From positions 156,131 to 220,130 of the forward strand of contig JADDOH010005117.1 of the NCBI GenBank assembly GCA_016648135.1: a DNA stretch of 64,000 nucleotides. Direction: 5' to 3'. The number at the start of each line of letters is the position of its first letter. Within the stretch, counting starts at the first letter, position 1. The notes below the pieces were generated by a model. It worked only from the letters and a program-made list of their open reading frames with translations, was not told the origin of the DNA and ran no database searches. The position numbers and the translations under genes were made by a program. This DNA is from Agrypnia vestita. Lineage: Eukaryota; Arthropoda; Insecta; Trichoptera; Phryganeidae. This document shows, in pieces, positions 54,317-64,000 of this stretch.

Positions 54317-55107
54317 TGCAAGTAATTTTCTACACGAGCATTTTTCAATAGGGGCATTTTTCCAAAGTTCCTAATCACGCATACAACCATACAGGGGCGT
54401 GCAGTGAGAACAAGAAGCATGATTTTTATTTAAACATATTATATTTGGAAGAAAAAAATCGAAATTTAATATTTATCTGGATCTACAAGATCTTATTAAA
54501 TTGCAGAATATTACGAAATATTAAAATCTGAATAATATGTTGATTATTGTGATAGGAATATTACGAGATATATCTCTTATTTCAGTTTCTTTTCAAAATA
54601 TACGCTTAGGAAAAAGTCAGGCTTCTTATGCTCCTGCGAATCATACATACATAATCAAACAAAAAACCGTAAACATAAACCTAACAAAAAAATTTAAACG
54701 GGCTTTCATTACTGGACCATGATTGTTTTAAATGACGTTTCAATATGACCGAAGTATCACTTTTTATTTTATTATAATAATAATGTTGAATTTTATTAAA
54801 TATCCTATTCAGATCGTTTTTTTTCTTTGTCTATAATAGAATTAATACCATTATTATATTGTAAACATTTAATTATTACTATTACCTACTTATTTTTAAT
54901 TGGCAATAAGATTGATTCACTAATGTTATATAAATAATAAATATTCGTGAACAATATACTACTGGAAGAGCACTGTCTGCTTTAATACAGTAAATTACTA
55001 GTGTAGCAGGCAGGGCGTCAAATCAATTTAGTGTTTACTTGCTGCCAAGACTCTCAGCAATAATGAAAAAAGCTTAATTAATTTTGTAAACGCTGTAAAC
55101 ATTGTAT
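54317..55107. other. AT-rich intergenic, no gene
   Basis: Nothing is recognised. Confidence 0.35.
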
Positions 55108-55225
55108 ACATTTGTAATATTGAATAAACATATTGTATATATTGAATAAACATATTGTATATATTGAATAAACATATTGTAATATAGAATAAACATATTG
55201 TAATATTGAATAATAATATTGAATA
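55108..55225 (+). repeat. Short tandem repeat of 'attgaataaacatattgtat'
   Basis: About five units of 20-22 bp, with the later units shortened. Confidence 0.8.
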
Positions 55226-55654
55226 AGGAAATGTATATACTGTACGTTAGACTAGGGAATATTTTAAGTACAAAAATTATTAAAAATATTTTTTACGGCA
55301 TTGTTCACTCTTTACTCATATATGGCGTAATAGGGTGAGGAGGTTGTTATAAAAAAATCTAAACTCAGTCAAAATATCACAAAGGATCATCATTAAAGTA
55401 ATACTGAAAAAATCTACCTTTTCAACAAAATATCTTTTTAAATTGTTTCCAGTACCAAACGTGGATGATATTTTCAAGCAAGTTTCCATATTGAAAACCA
55501 GGAATATTCCAAGCTCATGAAAAATGGAAACCAATTTATAATGCCTAAATTTAAAATAACCCAAATGCAGAACCACTATATTTATAAAGAGATTAATTAC
55601 TTCAATAATTAACCTTTCGAGACACGCTGCATCAGTAACCTCCTAGAGCAAATA
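55226..55654. other. AT-rich intergenic, no gene
   Basis: The frame 55316..55576 (-) has no domain. Confidence 0.3.
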
Positions 55655-55777
55655 AAAACCAAATTAATTAATCAATTAGAAAGACATACAGAATAATCTA
55701 ATTCACGAAAAAACATTAAGCTACAACTGGGGGCCGGTGCTCTGACCTTTTTCTAATTGATTAATTAATTTGGTTTT
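55655..55777. repeat. Foldback with 28-bp arms
   Basis: 'aaaaccaaattaattaatca', then 'attagaaag', recurs inverted at the right ('ttctaattgattaattaatt', then 'tggtttt'). Confidence 0.75.
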
Positions 55778-57230
55778 AAAATTTCACAGAACTTTGTTCT
55801 GAAAAATTACTACTTCACAAATATGTGTTCTTGAATATATATAAAATTAAAACCTTCCTAAAATCAAACTTAAATTCGTAAATCATTTAAACCTATAGCT
55901 TTATTCAAAATACTTCATTATTAAATTACATTTATTACCGTATTATTAAATGACTCGCATATGTACCTATATATAATAACAAAAACTCAGGTTCCCTCAT
56001 CAGACTCAAGAGCTTCTCTTCACTGATGAGGTCTACATGACTACAAAGTATTAAAAAAATATCAATTTAATATGTAATTGTATAAGAATCGTATTTATAC
56101 CATGTATTAAATAAATAAAAAATAACTAAATAAATTGTTTTCGTGATTTACGGCTTTAAGCTTTTAAAATAGGTTTTTTACTAAATATCCGTAACGATAT
56201 TCTTACATATTACAATGTACATACTGACCTACAAGATATTCCGATATTTTCTAATGGTCTGGGAAGCCTCTGATACAACCAATTTAACGTTAAGGTTGAG
56301 AGCAAAATTTCCCACCTTTTCTCGTATCCTCTCTAGCATTTAGTATCACGTTTTTCTATAGAAAGATATAAAATTTAAATTTAAAAGACACTGTGTTGTG
56401 TGTTAAATACGTTGCGTCTTGAATAAATAACTGAAATCAAGAATTTAGATTAAGTTTTTGATATTTTTGCGTTTATGTAAAAAAACTTGAAAAGAAAAAC
56501 CAGAAAAATAAAATATTTTTAAAACATAAATTGTAATTAAATCAACTAACGGATTTTGCAGTCATTTTAATAAATTAAAGATAATTGTTTACTTTGCTGT
56601 ATTACTGAAAAAAAAGACATAAAGTCCATATATTACGTAAAGCCCACAAAGCGGAGCAATTTTCTTCATTTTTAATACATCAAAAAACCTGTATGTATTT
56701 AAAATATATGTCACCCAATGAATAACTTTTAATTAAATAACTTTCTATACAAAATATGACACAAAATGCAAAAGAAGATATGAGATAAAGTGGTAAATTT
56801 TGCTCACATTGTCAGACGATCGCCTTAATAAGTTGTTAAATTGATAGTAATAATGGTTTAATTATCATAAATTAGAAAAATCAGCATGAATTCATTGCAC
56901 ATTAATTTGAAATGCATTCCTGCTGACGATTTGTAATTTATTAAAAAGTTAAGGTTATTATTACGGCCGTTGGACATATTTATGTGATAAATAAAACGGA
57001 TATTTTATGCGATTTATACGAATTATTTATATGAACCGTATCTATATTTTATATCGAGATTTGCTTTTGATGGTTGGTTTTTCCGAAGAGGACTCGAAAA
57101 TTATAAATAACGCACAAGATCGATGGATAAATAATTCCAATACATATTTTAATAATTTATAATTTTAATTTTTCAAAGCAAGAAAACACTTTGTGGCTTG
57201 ACATTATAAGACATTTAAGAATAAATTAAA
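55778..57230. other. AT-rich intergenic, no gene
   Basis: No domain, SINE or inverted repeat is recognised. Confidence 0.35.
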
Positions 57231-57265
57231 TAGTATGTTTTAAACCACTTTGTTGCTATATCTAT

Positions 57266-57306
57266 ATTTGTCAACTAGTTTCGGTTGGACCTTCTTCAGG
57301 ACAATT
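57266..57306 (-). ncRNA. Hammerhead-ribozyme-like fold, left arm
   Basis: Minus strand: stem I side TTGTC, box CTGAAGA, an extra A, stem II GGT/ACC, GAAAC, loop TA, GTT (cleavage triplet), then GACAA pairing with TTGTC. Confidence 0.5.
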
Positions 57307-57330
57307 ATAATATAGACTGTCTATATTGTA

Positions 57331-57375
57331 ATTGTCCTGAAGAAGGTTGAGTCCAACCGAAACTAGTTGACAAAT
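57331..57375 (+). ncRNA. Hammerhead-ribozyme-like fold, right arm
   Basis: Plus strand: TTGTC, CTGAAGA, an extra A, stem II GGTTG/CAACC with loop AGTC, GAAAC, loop TA, GTT, then GACAA. Stem I (TTGTC/GACAA) pairs fully. Stem III is only AC/GT, as in Penelope-type hammerheads. The extra A before stem II is shared with the 22.6-kb locus. Confidence 0.55.
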
Positions 57376-57406
57376 ATATAGCAATAAAGTGGTTTAAAAC
57401 CTAGTA

Positions 57407-57686
57407 TTTAATTAATAAATGTCTTCTAATTTAAATTTTGTTTAATTTATTTTTTTGTATTTTTGCGTTTTAATGTTATGAATATATTTCATTCAAATTC
57501 ATTTCGCAAATCTACTACGCAAACAAAAATAATGTATTTATGTATATTCTCAAATATAGGTATAACATATACTTTTTTCGTGCATTAAATTGTTTATTTC
57601 TGGTTACTTTACCTGCGAACTATATTTATAACCATTGAAATATATGTTTTTCTATAATTTAAAGCGGCTAAACAAAAATATTTTTT
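57407..57686. other. AT-rich intergenic, no gene
   Basis: Nothing is recognised. Confidence 0.3.
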
Positions 57687-57783
57687 GTCCGGAATAATCT
57701 TTGTCTTGGAAAACGCTGTTCGGAAAGATCGCGTCCACAAAAATCTGTCCGCCAAATTCGTGTCAGGAAAAATCCTGTCACCG
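57687..57783 (+). repeat. 15-bp degenerate tandem repeat ('gtccggaaaaatcct')
   Basis: Units start at 57687, 57703, 57718, 57733, 57747, 57762 and 57777: gtccggaataatcttt, gtcttggaaaacgct, gttcggaaagatcgc, gtccacaaaaatct, gtccgccaaattcgt, gtcaggaaaaatcct. The spacing matches the 15-bp array at 34631..34759. The minus-strand frames here are by-products. Confidence 0.8.
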
Positions 57784-57839
57784 TTTGTACAATAATTAGG
57801 TCGCAAGCATAAAATTGGATTGTAATTCCAATTAAGGCT

Positions 57840-58160
57840 GATGAAGCCAATGTTGTATACGCCGTCCGCTGATCTGTAGGTACCTACTAGGTACCTCTGA
57901 CAAAAAGCTGCGCTTGCGTAATGAAAAGCTCATTGTCAGTTCGGTGTCCGGGTTCAGTAGCGGACGCGGCGCCGCGCGTCGGGACGTCAAAATTTCGGCC
58001 TAAAAAATGATAAAAACCAAAATATATTCCACTGTTAAAACGTATTTGTAACTGTCCTTTAAGAAAATCGTTCGTGTAAACATTTATAACGCAGTTTTTA
58101 CGTCGTTTCATTCACGATTCTGCGTAAAATCAATCGAAATTTTGACAACGAAATGCTGAA
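57840..58160. other. GC-richer block, unassigned
   Basis: 'gcggacgcggcgccgcgcgt' near 57960 stands out from the AT-rich surroundings. It could be a promoter or an old transposon end. No exon was identified. Confidence 0.3.
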
Positions 58161-59169
58161 ATATATAACAGACTGGACCCGTCGCTCGCGTATGTCAATA
58201 AGATGGTAAACGGAAGTTTGTTTGGATAAATCCGTGGACTCGTGTTTTGGGTGAGATTTGCTTTTATTTAATGATGACTAAACCCTTTTTTCATCAGTGT
58301 GTGAGGATACGTTGGCGTGTTTATTGGGTAACATATTTAATATATTTAAAACGTGAAAAATGTGTAATAAATTGATTGAGTTTGTGCTTTTGAATTTATC
58401 TGCTTACACTTCTCTTTCTTTAAACTACTTTATTTAACAAAACAATACTGGCAGATTCAGCACATAGACACGCCAAGGTGGATCTCTGTCATCTGATTAG
58501 CAGATGTTGTATGGGAATAGAATGCAATTGTGAAATACATCGCTAAACGCACGCCTATTAAATCACTTTTGTAACTGAAAATTGGCGTTTTACCAGAAAA
58601 ACAATTTAATAAATTTACTAAAAATATATGTTTATACTCACCGGTGTTTTATATCCGTCTTAGGACGGGCGTGCACGGACCGTTTCGTAATAAAATGTAA
58701 TAGTAAAAAAATGGTGTATACAATTAATAATTTTAAATTCCTACAATAATTTTTTTGGCAGAAATATTAATGATGTTTTTTCAAATCTAATGTTAAAATT
58801 TCTGGCAATATAAATGTAGGAAAAATATGTAATCAGAAAGAATGATAAAATTTACATTTTCTGTAAGAAAATATCATTAATATAATTAAAAATACCTACA
58901 ACAGTATTATTTTTCAATTTTTTAAATATGAAAGGGTTCCTTCAGAAAAAAAATCATGCATTTCCCCCTATATTGAATTGAATGTATTCGATTCCTTTCA
59001 ATTTTACTTATGTTTGGCATGCTGAAAGATATTATTTAAGATATCAAAAGTTATGAGATTTAGAAAAATAATTCAATTTTTCAATTTAATTTAATTTTAA
59101 TTAATTTAATAAATTAATGTTCGGAATTGTTAATTTACAAAGATAACAACAAATTGTAGTTTAAATATA
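58161..59169. other. AT-rich intergenic, no gene
   Basis: Nothing is recognised. Confidence 0.35.
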
Positions 59170-59692
59170 CAGGGTGTAACAGAGCTAGTCCACAATACTT
59201 TACAGGTGGATCTTGCCTTGATTATGAGTCGAAAATATTCAAGCAATTGTTCAAATATCAATAGTTATGGAGTTGTGCAATATAAAAGTTTGCATTTTTT
59301 AAAAATATTTCTAACTTATTTTTTACAAAACGTTGAATTATCATTACAGTATATCGATTATGAAAAATTCATTCGTTTCAATAAAAGTTAAATAAAATAA
59401 TAAAAATCTTGAAAAAATTCTAATTGGAATGTTTTTCAACTGGAAGGTTTTAATCATTTTATTTGACTTGTATAAAAGGGAATGAATTTTTCATATTAGA
59501 TATAAGTTGCCGCAATGATAGTCCAACGTTTAGCAAAAAATAAGTCAGAAATACTGAAAAAAAATGCAAACTTTGATGTTGCACATCTCCTTAACTATTG
59601 ATATTAGGTCATGGTTGCTTGAACATTTCCGACTCATAATCAAGACAGAAATCCATCTGTAAAGTATTGTGGACTTGCTCTGTTACACGCTG
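59170..59692. mobile_element. FB1 foldback element, 'cagggtgtaacagagc' end type
   Basis: The left end 'cagggtgtaacagagctagt', then 'ccacaatactttacaggtgg', pairs with the right 'ccatctgtaaagtattgtgg', then 'acttgctctgttacacgctg'. The inner arms match the FB1 core ('cttgattatgagtcgaaaat', 'caaagtttgcatttttt', 'aatgatagtccaacgttt'). TA precedes the left end. Confidence 0.85.
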
Positions 59693-59991
59693 TTTTGGGC
59701 TATTCAGAATATAGAATTCTAATTCAGTCTAACCTTATTACCCATCCGTTTTTTTAAATTCATACAGTCTACTTGTTAATTTTTAAGAATGTTTAAAATT
59801 ATCTAATTTTTCACCTTTTGTTTTCCATTACCACCAATCTGTTTTCATACATACTTCAATAAATATTTTCTTGGATACCTGTTATTAGAAATTATTCAGA
59901 ATATTTTGAGTACTTAACTATGTCCAAATTTTTCAGAACAGTACTGGATTGCCACAGGGACATCATTAATATATCAATATACAGGTGTACC

Positions 59992-60489
59992 AGAGCTAGC
60001 AGCAGAAACTTGGCTGGTAGATTCCTGCCTATGTTATGAGTCTAAAATGTTCAAGCAACCATGACAATAGTTATGGAGATATGCAGTATCAAAGTTTGCA
60101 TTTTTTTTCAATATTTCTGATTTATTTTTTGCAAAAAGTTGAACTATCATTACATTAACTTATGTCGATTATGTAAAGTTCATTCCCTTTAATACAAGTC
60201 GAATAAAATTATAAAAACCTAGCAAAAATTTAAAAAAGTTTTTTTTACACGGTTTTTATCATTTTATTTAAGTTGTATTGAAGCAAATGCATTTTTCATA
60301 ATCGATATAAGTACTGTAATGATAGTTCAACTATTTGCAAAAAATAAGTCTGAAATATTGGAAAAAAATGCAAACTTTGATACTGCATATCTCCATAACT
60401 ATTGATATTAGATCATTGAACATTTTGGACTCATAACATAGACAGGAATCTACCGGCCAAGTTTCTGCTGCTAGCTCTGGTACACCCTG
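59992..60489. mobile_element. FB1 foldback element, 'caggtgtaccagagctagc' end type
   Basis: The left end 'caggtgtaccagagctagca', then 'gcagaaacttggctggtaga', mirrors the right 'tctaccggccaagtttctgc', then 'tgctagctctggtacaccct'. TA flanks it. It shares only the core with the other end types. Confidence 0.88.
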
Positions 60490-60497
60490 TATATTAT

Positions 60498-60948
60498 AGA
60501 TGTCTCACAGAGACGAAACTGTATTTTTATACGAATGTAGGTATAGAAGTCTTTGGGTATATAGATAGGGCTTATGACCTATCGTACGGCTAGCTTTAGT
60601 GATCACTTTACACAATGTAACGTTCGCCATTTTCACCCACGATAGAATAATATCATGTCTACTAATTTATTCATGATCATTTAAGGGGAATGAAAAAGCT
60701 TTGGTGTCTGCCGCGCTGAGGATTGTTGCAACTCGTATGTGAAACGTTGCGTATAATTTAAATATATACAACTTCCGAAAATTAGTAGACATGGTATTAT
60801 TCTATCATGGGTGGAAATAGCGAATGTTGCATTGTGTAAAGTGATCACTTAAGCCAGCTGTACGAAAGATCGTAAGCCCTATGTACACTCAAAGACTTCT
60901 ATACCTACTTTCCCATAAAAATACAGTCCGTCTCTGTGAGAAATTTAT
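60498..60948. mobile_element. FB2 foldback element (about 450 bp)
   Basis: The left arm 'agatgtctcacagagacgaa', 'actgtattttta', 'agggcttatgac', 'gtgatcactttacacaatgt' is mirrored by 'cattgtgtaaagtgatcact', 'gtaagccct', 'aaaaatacagtccgtctctg' and 'tgag'. A second mirrored pair ('catgtctactaattt' / 'aaattagtagacatgg') lies nearer the centre. Confidence 0.85.
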
Positions 60949-61033
60949 TCCATATAATAAAATATATCCCTTTTATTTTTCAGTTACTGACTAATTTGTT
61001 TGATTTAGTGGCGAGTCTCACGCCCGAGTGTTC

Positions 61034-61068
61034 TATAAATATTGCGTATGGGAACTTCGGTTCACAGT
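61034..61068 (+). promoter_or_regulatory. TATA box and initiator pair
   Basis: TATAAAT at 61034..61040, and 'ttcacagtt' at about 61061-61069, an initiator-like site at the right distance. No long open frame follows (only eight codons from the ATG at 61143). It could be a retroelement or gene promoter. Confidence 0.35.
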
Positions 61069-61329
61069 TTATTTAGTCTACCGTTAAGTTGTTTGATTGG
61101 TGAAAAAGGGCCGACGTTTCCTCGTTCCGGAAGACCAGCGAGATGGTTAAAAACACAGCACAAGTGTAAATATTTATTTAAGTAAGAGTAAGGATGTTGA
61201 TTCTCTGTTTAGAAAATAAATTGAACTAAGATGTAATATCATTATCAAAATAAGGAAATAATATTTTATTTTTGATTTTTATAGATATGGTTGGGTATGA
61301 TTATTAAAAATAAAAAAAATAACCCATAA

Positions 61330-61740
61330 AAACCAAGTTTTTATTATACTCCCTTTCTCATTTACTAGTTGAAACATTTTTTATTCGCTTAACCTACCGG
61401 TTGGTCTTCGGTCGGGCGACGCTACGAAAGGGAGTAATAAAAAATTTCCAAAAATCCAAAATTATACTATAATCTGGTTTCGCGTCTACCAGACGCGTTG
61501 AAATATTTTCATACCAACTTAATAAGTTGTATGAAAAAACCATTCAAAATTTGAAAAATCCAAAAATTTATTAATTTTTTTTAACGAAAATTTGTTAGAT
61601 CTTCTTGATCGTCGCCACGAGTCTGCTTGCAAAGTTTAAGCTCAATTGGATCACGGGAAAGGGGTTTAAAATGGATCCAAAGTTTTTTCGTCAGACAAGA
61701 AGACAAGCAGACGACACGAGTTTATATAAAGGGAGTAAAA
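61330..61740 (+). repeat. Retroelement 3' region with 'aagggagtaa' ends
   Basis: 61332..61352 ('ccaagtttttattatactcc') is roughly inverted at 61430 ('gaaagggagtaataaaaaat'). The stretch 61590-61740 ('gcaaagtttaagctcaattg', 'gacaagaagacaagcagacg', 'aaagggagtaaaa') resembles insect RTE-type 3' UTRs. An 'aagggagtaaaaataaagtg' also occurs near 1230. Confidence 0.4.
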
Positions 61741-61750
61741 TATATATTAT

Positions 61751-62013
61751 AAATGTCTCTTAGAGACGAACCTTTTTATAAAGTAGGTGTTTATAGGGCT
61801 TACGATTTATCGTACAGCTGGCTTAAGTAATCACTTTTCACAATGCAACATTCACCAATTCCACCCGTGGTAGTTTACCACATCTATTGAATATATTGGC
61901 GAATGTTGCATTGTGTAAGCCGGCCGTAAGATAGGTCACAAACCCGTTAAACACCCGGTATACTTCCATACCTACTTTCCCATATAAATAGCTTCGTCCC
62001 TATGAGACATCTA
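61751..62013. mobile_element. FB2 foldback element, short form (about 263 bp)
   Basis: 'aaatgtctcttagagacgaa', 'agggcttacgatttatcgta', 'cacaatgcaacattcac' versus 'gcgaatgttgcattgtgtaa', 'cccatataaatagcttcgtc' and 'atgagacatctat'. The inner part of the long form is deleted. Confidence 0.8.
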
Positions 62014-62094
62014 TAATACATCTTGATCAATGATGTTCCCTCTGTGGATAAAATCCAGTATTGTGTTCTTGAAAAACTTTAACATACTCAATAT

Positions 62095-62250
62095 ATTCTG
62101 AACAAAAAACTGACTTTGTATGTACCACAGACTATAAAATTATACAGAGATGAATTAACCCCCTTCTTTAGGTGAAGGGATTGGGACACAGCGGAAGTAT
62201 GTCTCCCTTGTATAAATTTAAGACACATTTGTAATGCAGTTATAGTATTC
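62095..62250 (-). repeat. Dispersed 'gggggacat' repeat, copy 3
   Basis: It is the reverse complement of the layout at 48455..48600: 'aaattatacagagatgaatt', 'aacccccttctttaggtgaa', 'ggacacagcggaagtatgtc', 'tcccttgtataaatttaag'. Confidence 0.55.
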
Positions 62251-63055
62251 ATTCTTGCATAAAATAAATCTTCTAGTAAACAAATCCTATTTTTTACAAT
62301 AGGCATTGTTTTTATTTTTTTGTAAATTTAACATTTAAATTAAATTTAAGTAAAAACGTATTTTTGTAAAAAAACTTGACTCATTTATACTTTTTAAGAC
62401 ATTATACTTTTTAAGAGTATTGAGTTTTTGACCTTTTTATAATTGTTTAAAAATTACCAAAACCGTTGTAATTTTTTTAAAGAAGTTAAACCTATTGGTA
62501 CCAGCCGTGAAACCAGAGTGTGGACCAAGAAATTTACATAAGTTTATGTAAATGGTATGAATTTGACGTTTAAAAAAAATAGTACTGTATATAAAATAAT
62601 ACTATAAAATTGCGATGAATTATTTTTAAGTTGACGGATAATTGTTAGCAGTCAGCAGTGGCATCCGAAGCATGAGGCGGTTTTTTAAACTCCGCCTAAA
62701 TGAGTGACAGCGAATAACAAATAAAATAATAATGACAATTTTCAATTAGACCAATCAACACAGTGTGAATTTATCGGCTGTATACATGCCAATACATGCA
62801 ATTGATTCCACGTTACGTTATACAGTAAGCACTCGCAGATCAAAACCATATTTTGTAAACAAACTGGAAATAATTGAATTATTATTAAAATTATGAAAGT
62901 AAAAATACCACTCACTTTTTTGCTACTCTCGTAACGGTATTTTAAAATATAAATATTTAGAATACTGACCATTCAATGTGCTTAATATCAAACAGATTTC
63001 AAAAGCCAGCGGCAAATGTAATCGAAATTGTTCGCCACCTTACATATTATTATAT
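62251..63055. other. AT-rich intergenic, no gene
   Basis: Frames here lack domains. Confidence 0.35.
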
Positions 63056-63379
63056 CGGTGGTTCCCAAACTTTTTCAGTTCACTGTGTCCAATTGTCATT
63101 TTGCAAATGTGTCTTATTCCCTCTGCATATCCATGCAAACTTGTCAATGTAATCCAATGTAATGTGTCCAATTGTATTTTTCAATGGTGTGGTAAATGAT
63201 CTTCAACAACAGAATTCAAGTTGCAAGATAAATTAATTTCATTGGAGTACACAAAATCCGGGAACAATGGGAAACAATTCACAATTGCAATTTTTTTTCA
63301 GTAAATTAAATTTTTTTCAAGCAATTCCAAAAGGCGTAAGGTGCTCCATTAAGCCACTCGTGCATTTTGGGAACCACTG
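63056..63379. mobile_element. hAT-type MITE (324 bp)
   Basis: The ends CGGTGGTTCCCAAACTTTTT and (inverted) CAGTGGTTCCCAAAATGCAC are the common hAT 'CAGTGGTTCCCAAA' terminus. The flanking 8 bp (tattatat / tgttaaat) are only partly alike, so the target duplication has decayed. The frame 62978..63199 crosses its edge and is spurious. Confidence 0.8.
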
Positions 63380-63593
63380 TGTTAAATTGACGTGCCCTAT
63401 GTAAAGTACCTACTCTATATGCAAATCTTTTTCTTTGCAGAAGAGAGCTTAGATCGTATTTTTTTTTATTACTGATCCTTTTTATATGAAATTCTAAACT
63501 AGTATTGCATAAATAAAACTCTTTAGTAAAATGAGTATTATCATTATATTTTTTTTCTCTTCTTCTTCGTTTTGAATATTTATAAATTTTTTA

Positions 63594-63779
63594 TCTTATT
63601 TGGAAAACTACTGTTAGACTGATGTATTAATTTATATAATGTATTTATCTAATTATCTTATTTGGAAAACTACTGCTAGTCTAATGTATTAATTTATATA
63701 ATGTATTTATCTAATTATCTTATTTGGAAAACTACTGTTAGACTAATGTATTAATTTATATAATGTATTTATCTAATTT
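63594..63779 (+). repeat. 62-bp tandem repeat, three units
   Basis: Units start at 63594, 63656 and 63718 ('tcttatttggaaaactactg', then 'ttagactgatgtattaattt' and 'atataatgtatttatctaat'), nearly identical. A weaker continuation follows to about 63850. Confidence 0.92.
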
Positions 63780-64000
63780 AACTTTTTATTGTATTTATTT
63801 AATTAAAATATTTGTATTGTATCAATCTAATTTAAATTTTTATAATGTACTAATTTACTTGAACTTTAAATCATTAATTAATTATATATACTAATGAGTA
63901 CCTATATTCGAATATTGTGTTTTAAAATGAAATATGTAACTTGCCCTAAAACAGGCCAGCCTAGTTGGGTAGTTACATATTTTATCATATGATTGTATGA
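63780..64000. other. AT-rich sequence, no gene
   Basis: Diverged continuation of the tandem repeat, then unassigned. Confidence 0.4.

Larger units (their letters stand above)
57231..57406. repeat. Long palindrome carrying hammerhead-like folds on both strands
   Basis: The left arm ('tttaaaccactttgttgcta', 'atttgtcaactagtttcggt', 'tggaccttcttcaggacaat') is mirrored by the right arm ('attgtcctgaagaaggttga', 'ccaaccgaaactagttgaca', 'gcaataaagtggtttaaaac'). This is a head-to-head duplication of one unit of about 80 bp. Confidence 0.9.

Overview
The window is animal, almost certainly insect, nuclear DNA. It is AT-rich with very sparse coding. The one gene I can read in full is split into six exons with GT/AG introns. 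The rest is dense with eukaryotic transposon families: mariner, pogo/Tigger, PIF/Harbinger, hAT, a possible piggyBac type, tRNA-derived SINEs, and LINE and Penelope-like debris. Frequent 'taggtacctac'-type strings and a cecropia-type mariner hint at Lepidoptera, but I cannot settle the order from sequence alone. There are no operons, CRISPR arrays, rRNA genes or functional tRNA genes.

The central gene (31504..40914, + strand) is an HSPBP1/Fes1-type Hsp70 nucleotide-exchange factor. Its six exons join in phase to 357 residues, with consensus splice sites at every junction. Its introns have collected repeats: foldback elements, a SINE inside an RTE-like relic, a 15-bp phased repeat, pogo/Tigger pieces and a solitary BED zinc finger.

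Left part (1..31 kb): a 520-bp inverted-repeat element; an array of near-perfect heat-shock elements (2286..2466); a dead mariner split by a MITE (3982..5289); an almost intact 1285-bp mariner with one frameshift (6798..8082); LINE C-terminal remnants; a GC-rich hairpin ending an A-rich tract; a CpG-rich block (17.0-17.6 kb); a 47-bp minisatellite; a hAT element with an exact 8-bp target duplication; a retroelement C-terminus followed by a hammerhead-like fold (22.6 kb); and a LINE inserted into a SINE (26.6-27.1 kb).

Right part (41..64 kb): a second copy of the MITE; a DDE-transposase fragment; a TTAA-flanked element; an orphan candidate first exon (45538..45618); a deleted PIF/Harbinger element keeping parts of both its proteins (47222..47903); two more hAT elements; a palindrome carrying hammerhead-like folds on both strands (57.3 kb); two large foldback families around 59-62 kb; and a 62-bp tandem repeat at the end.

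The signals most worth a second look are the hammerhead-like RNA folds, the heat-shock-element array with no adjacent gene, the foldback family (called FB1 here) whose copies share a core but carry different ends, and the Harbinger deletion derivative. Apart from the HSPBP1 gene, almost every coding-like stretch is a transposon fragment.
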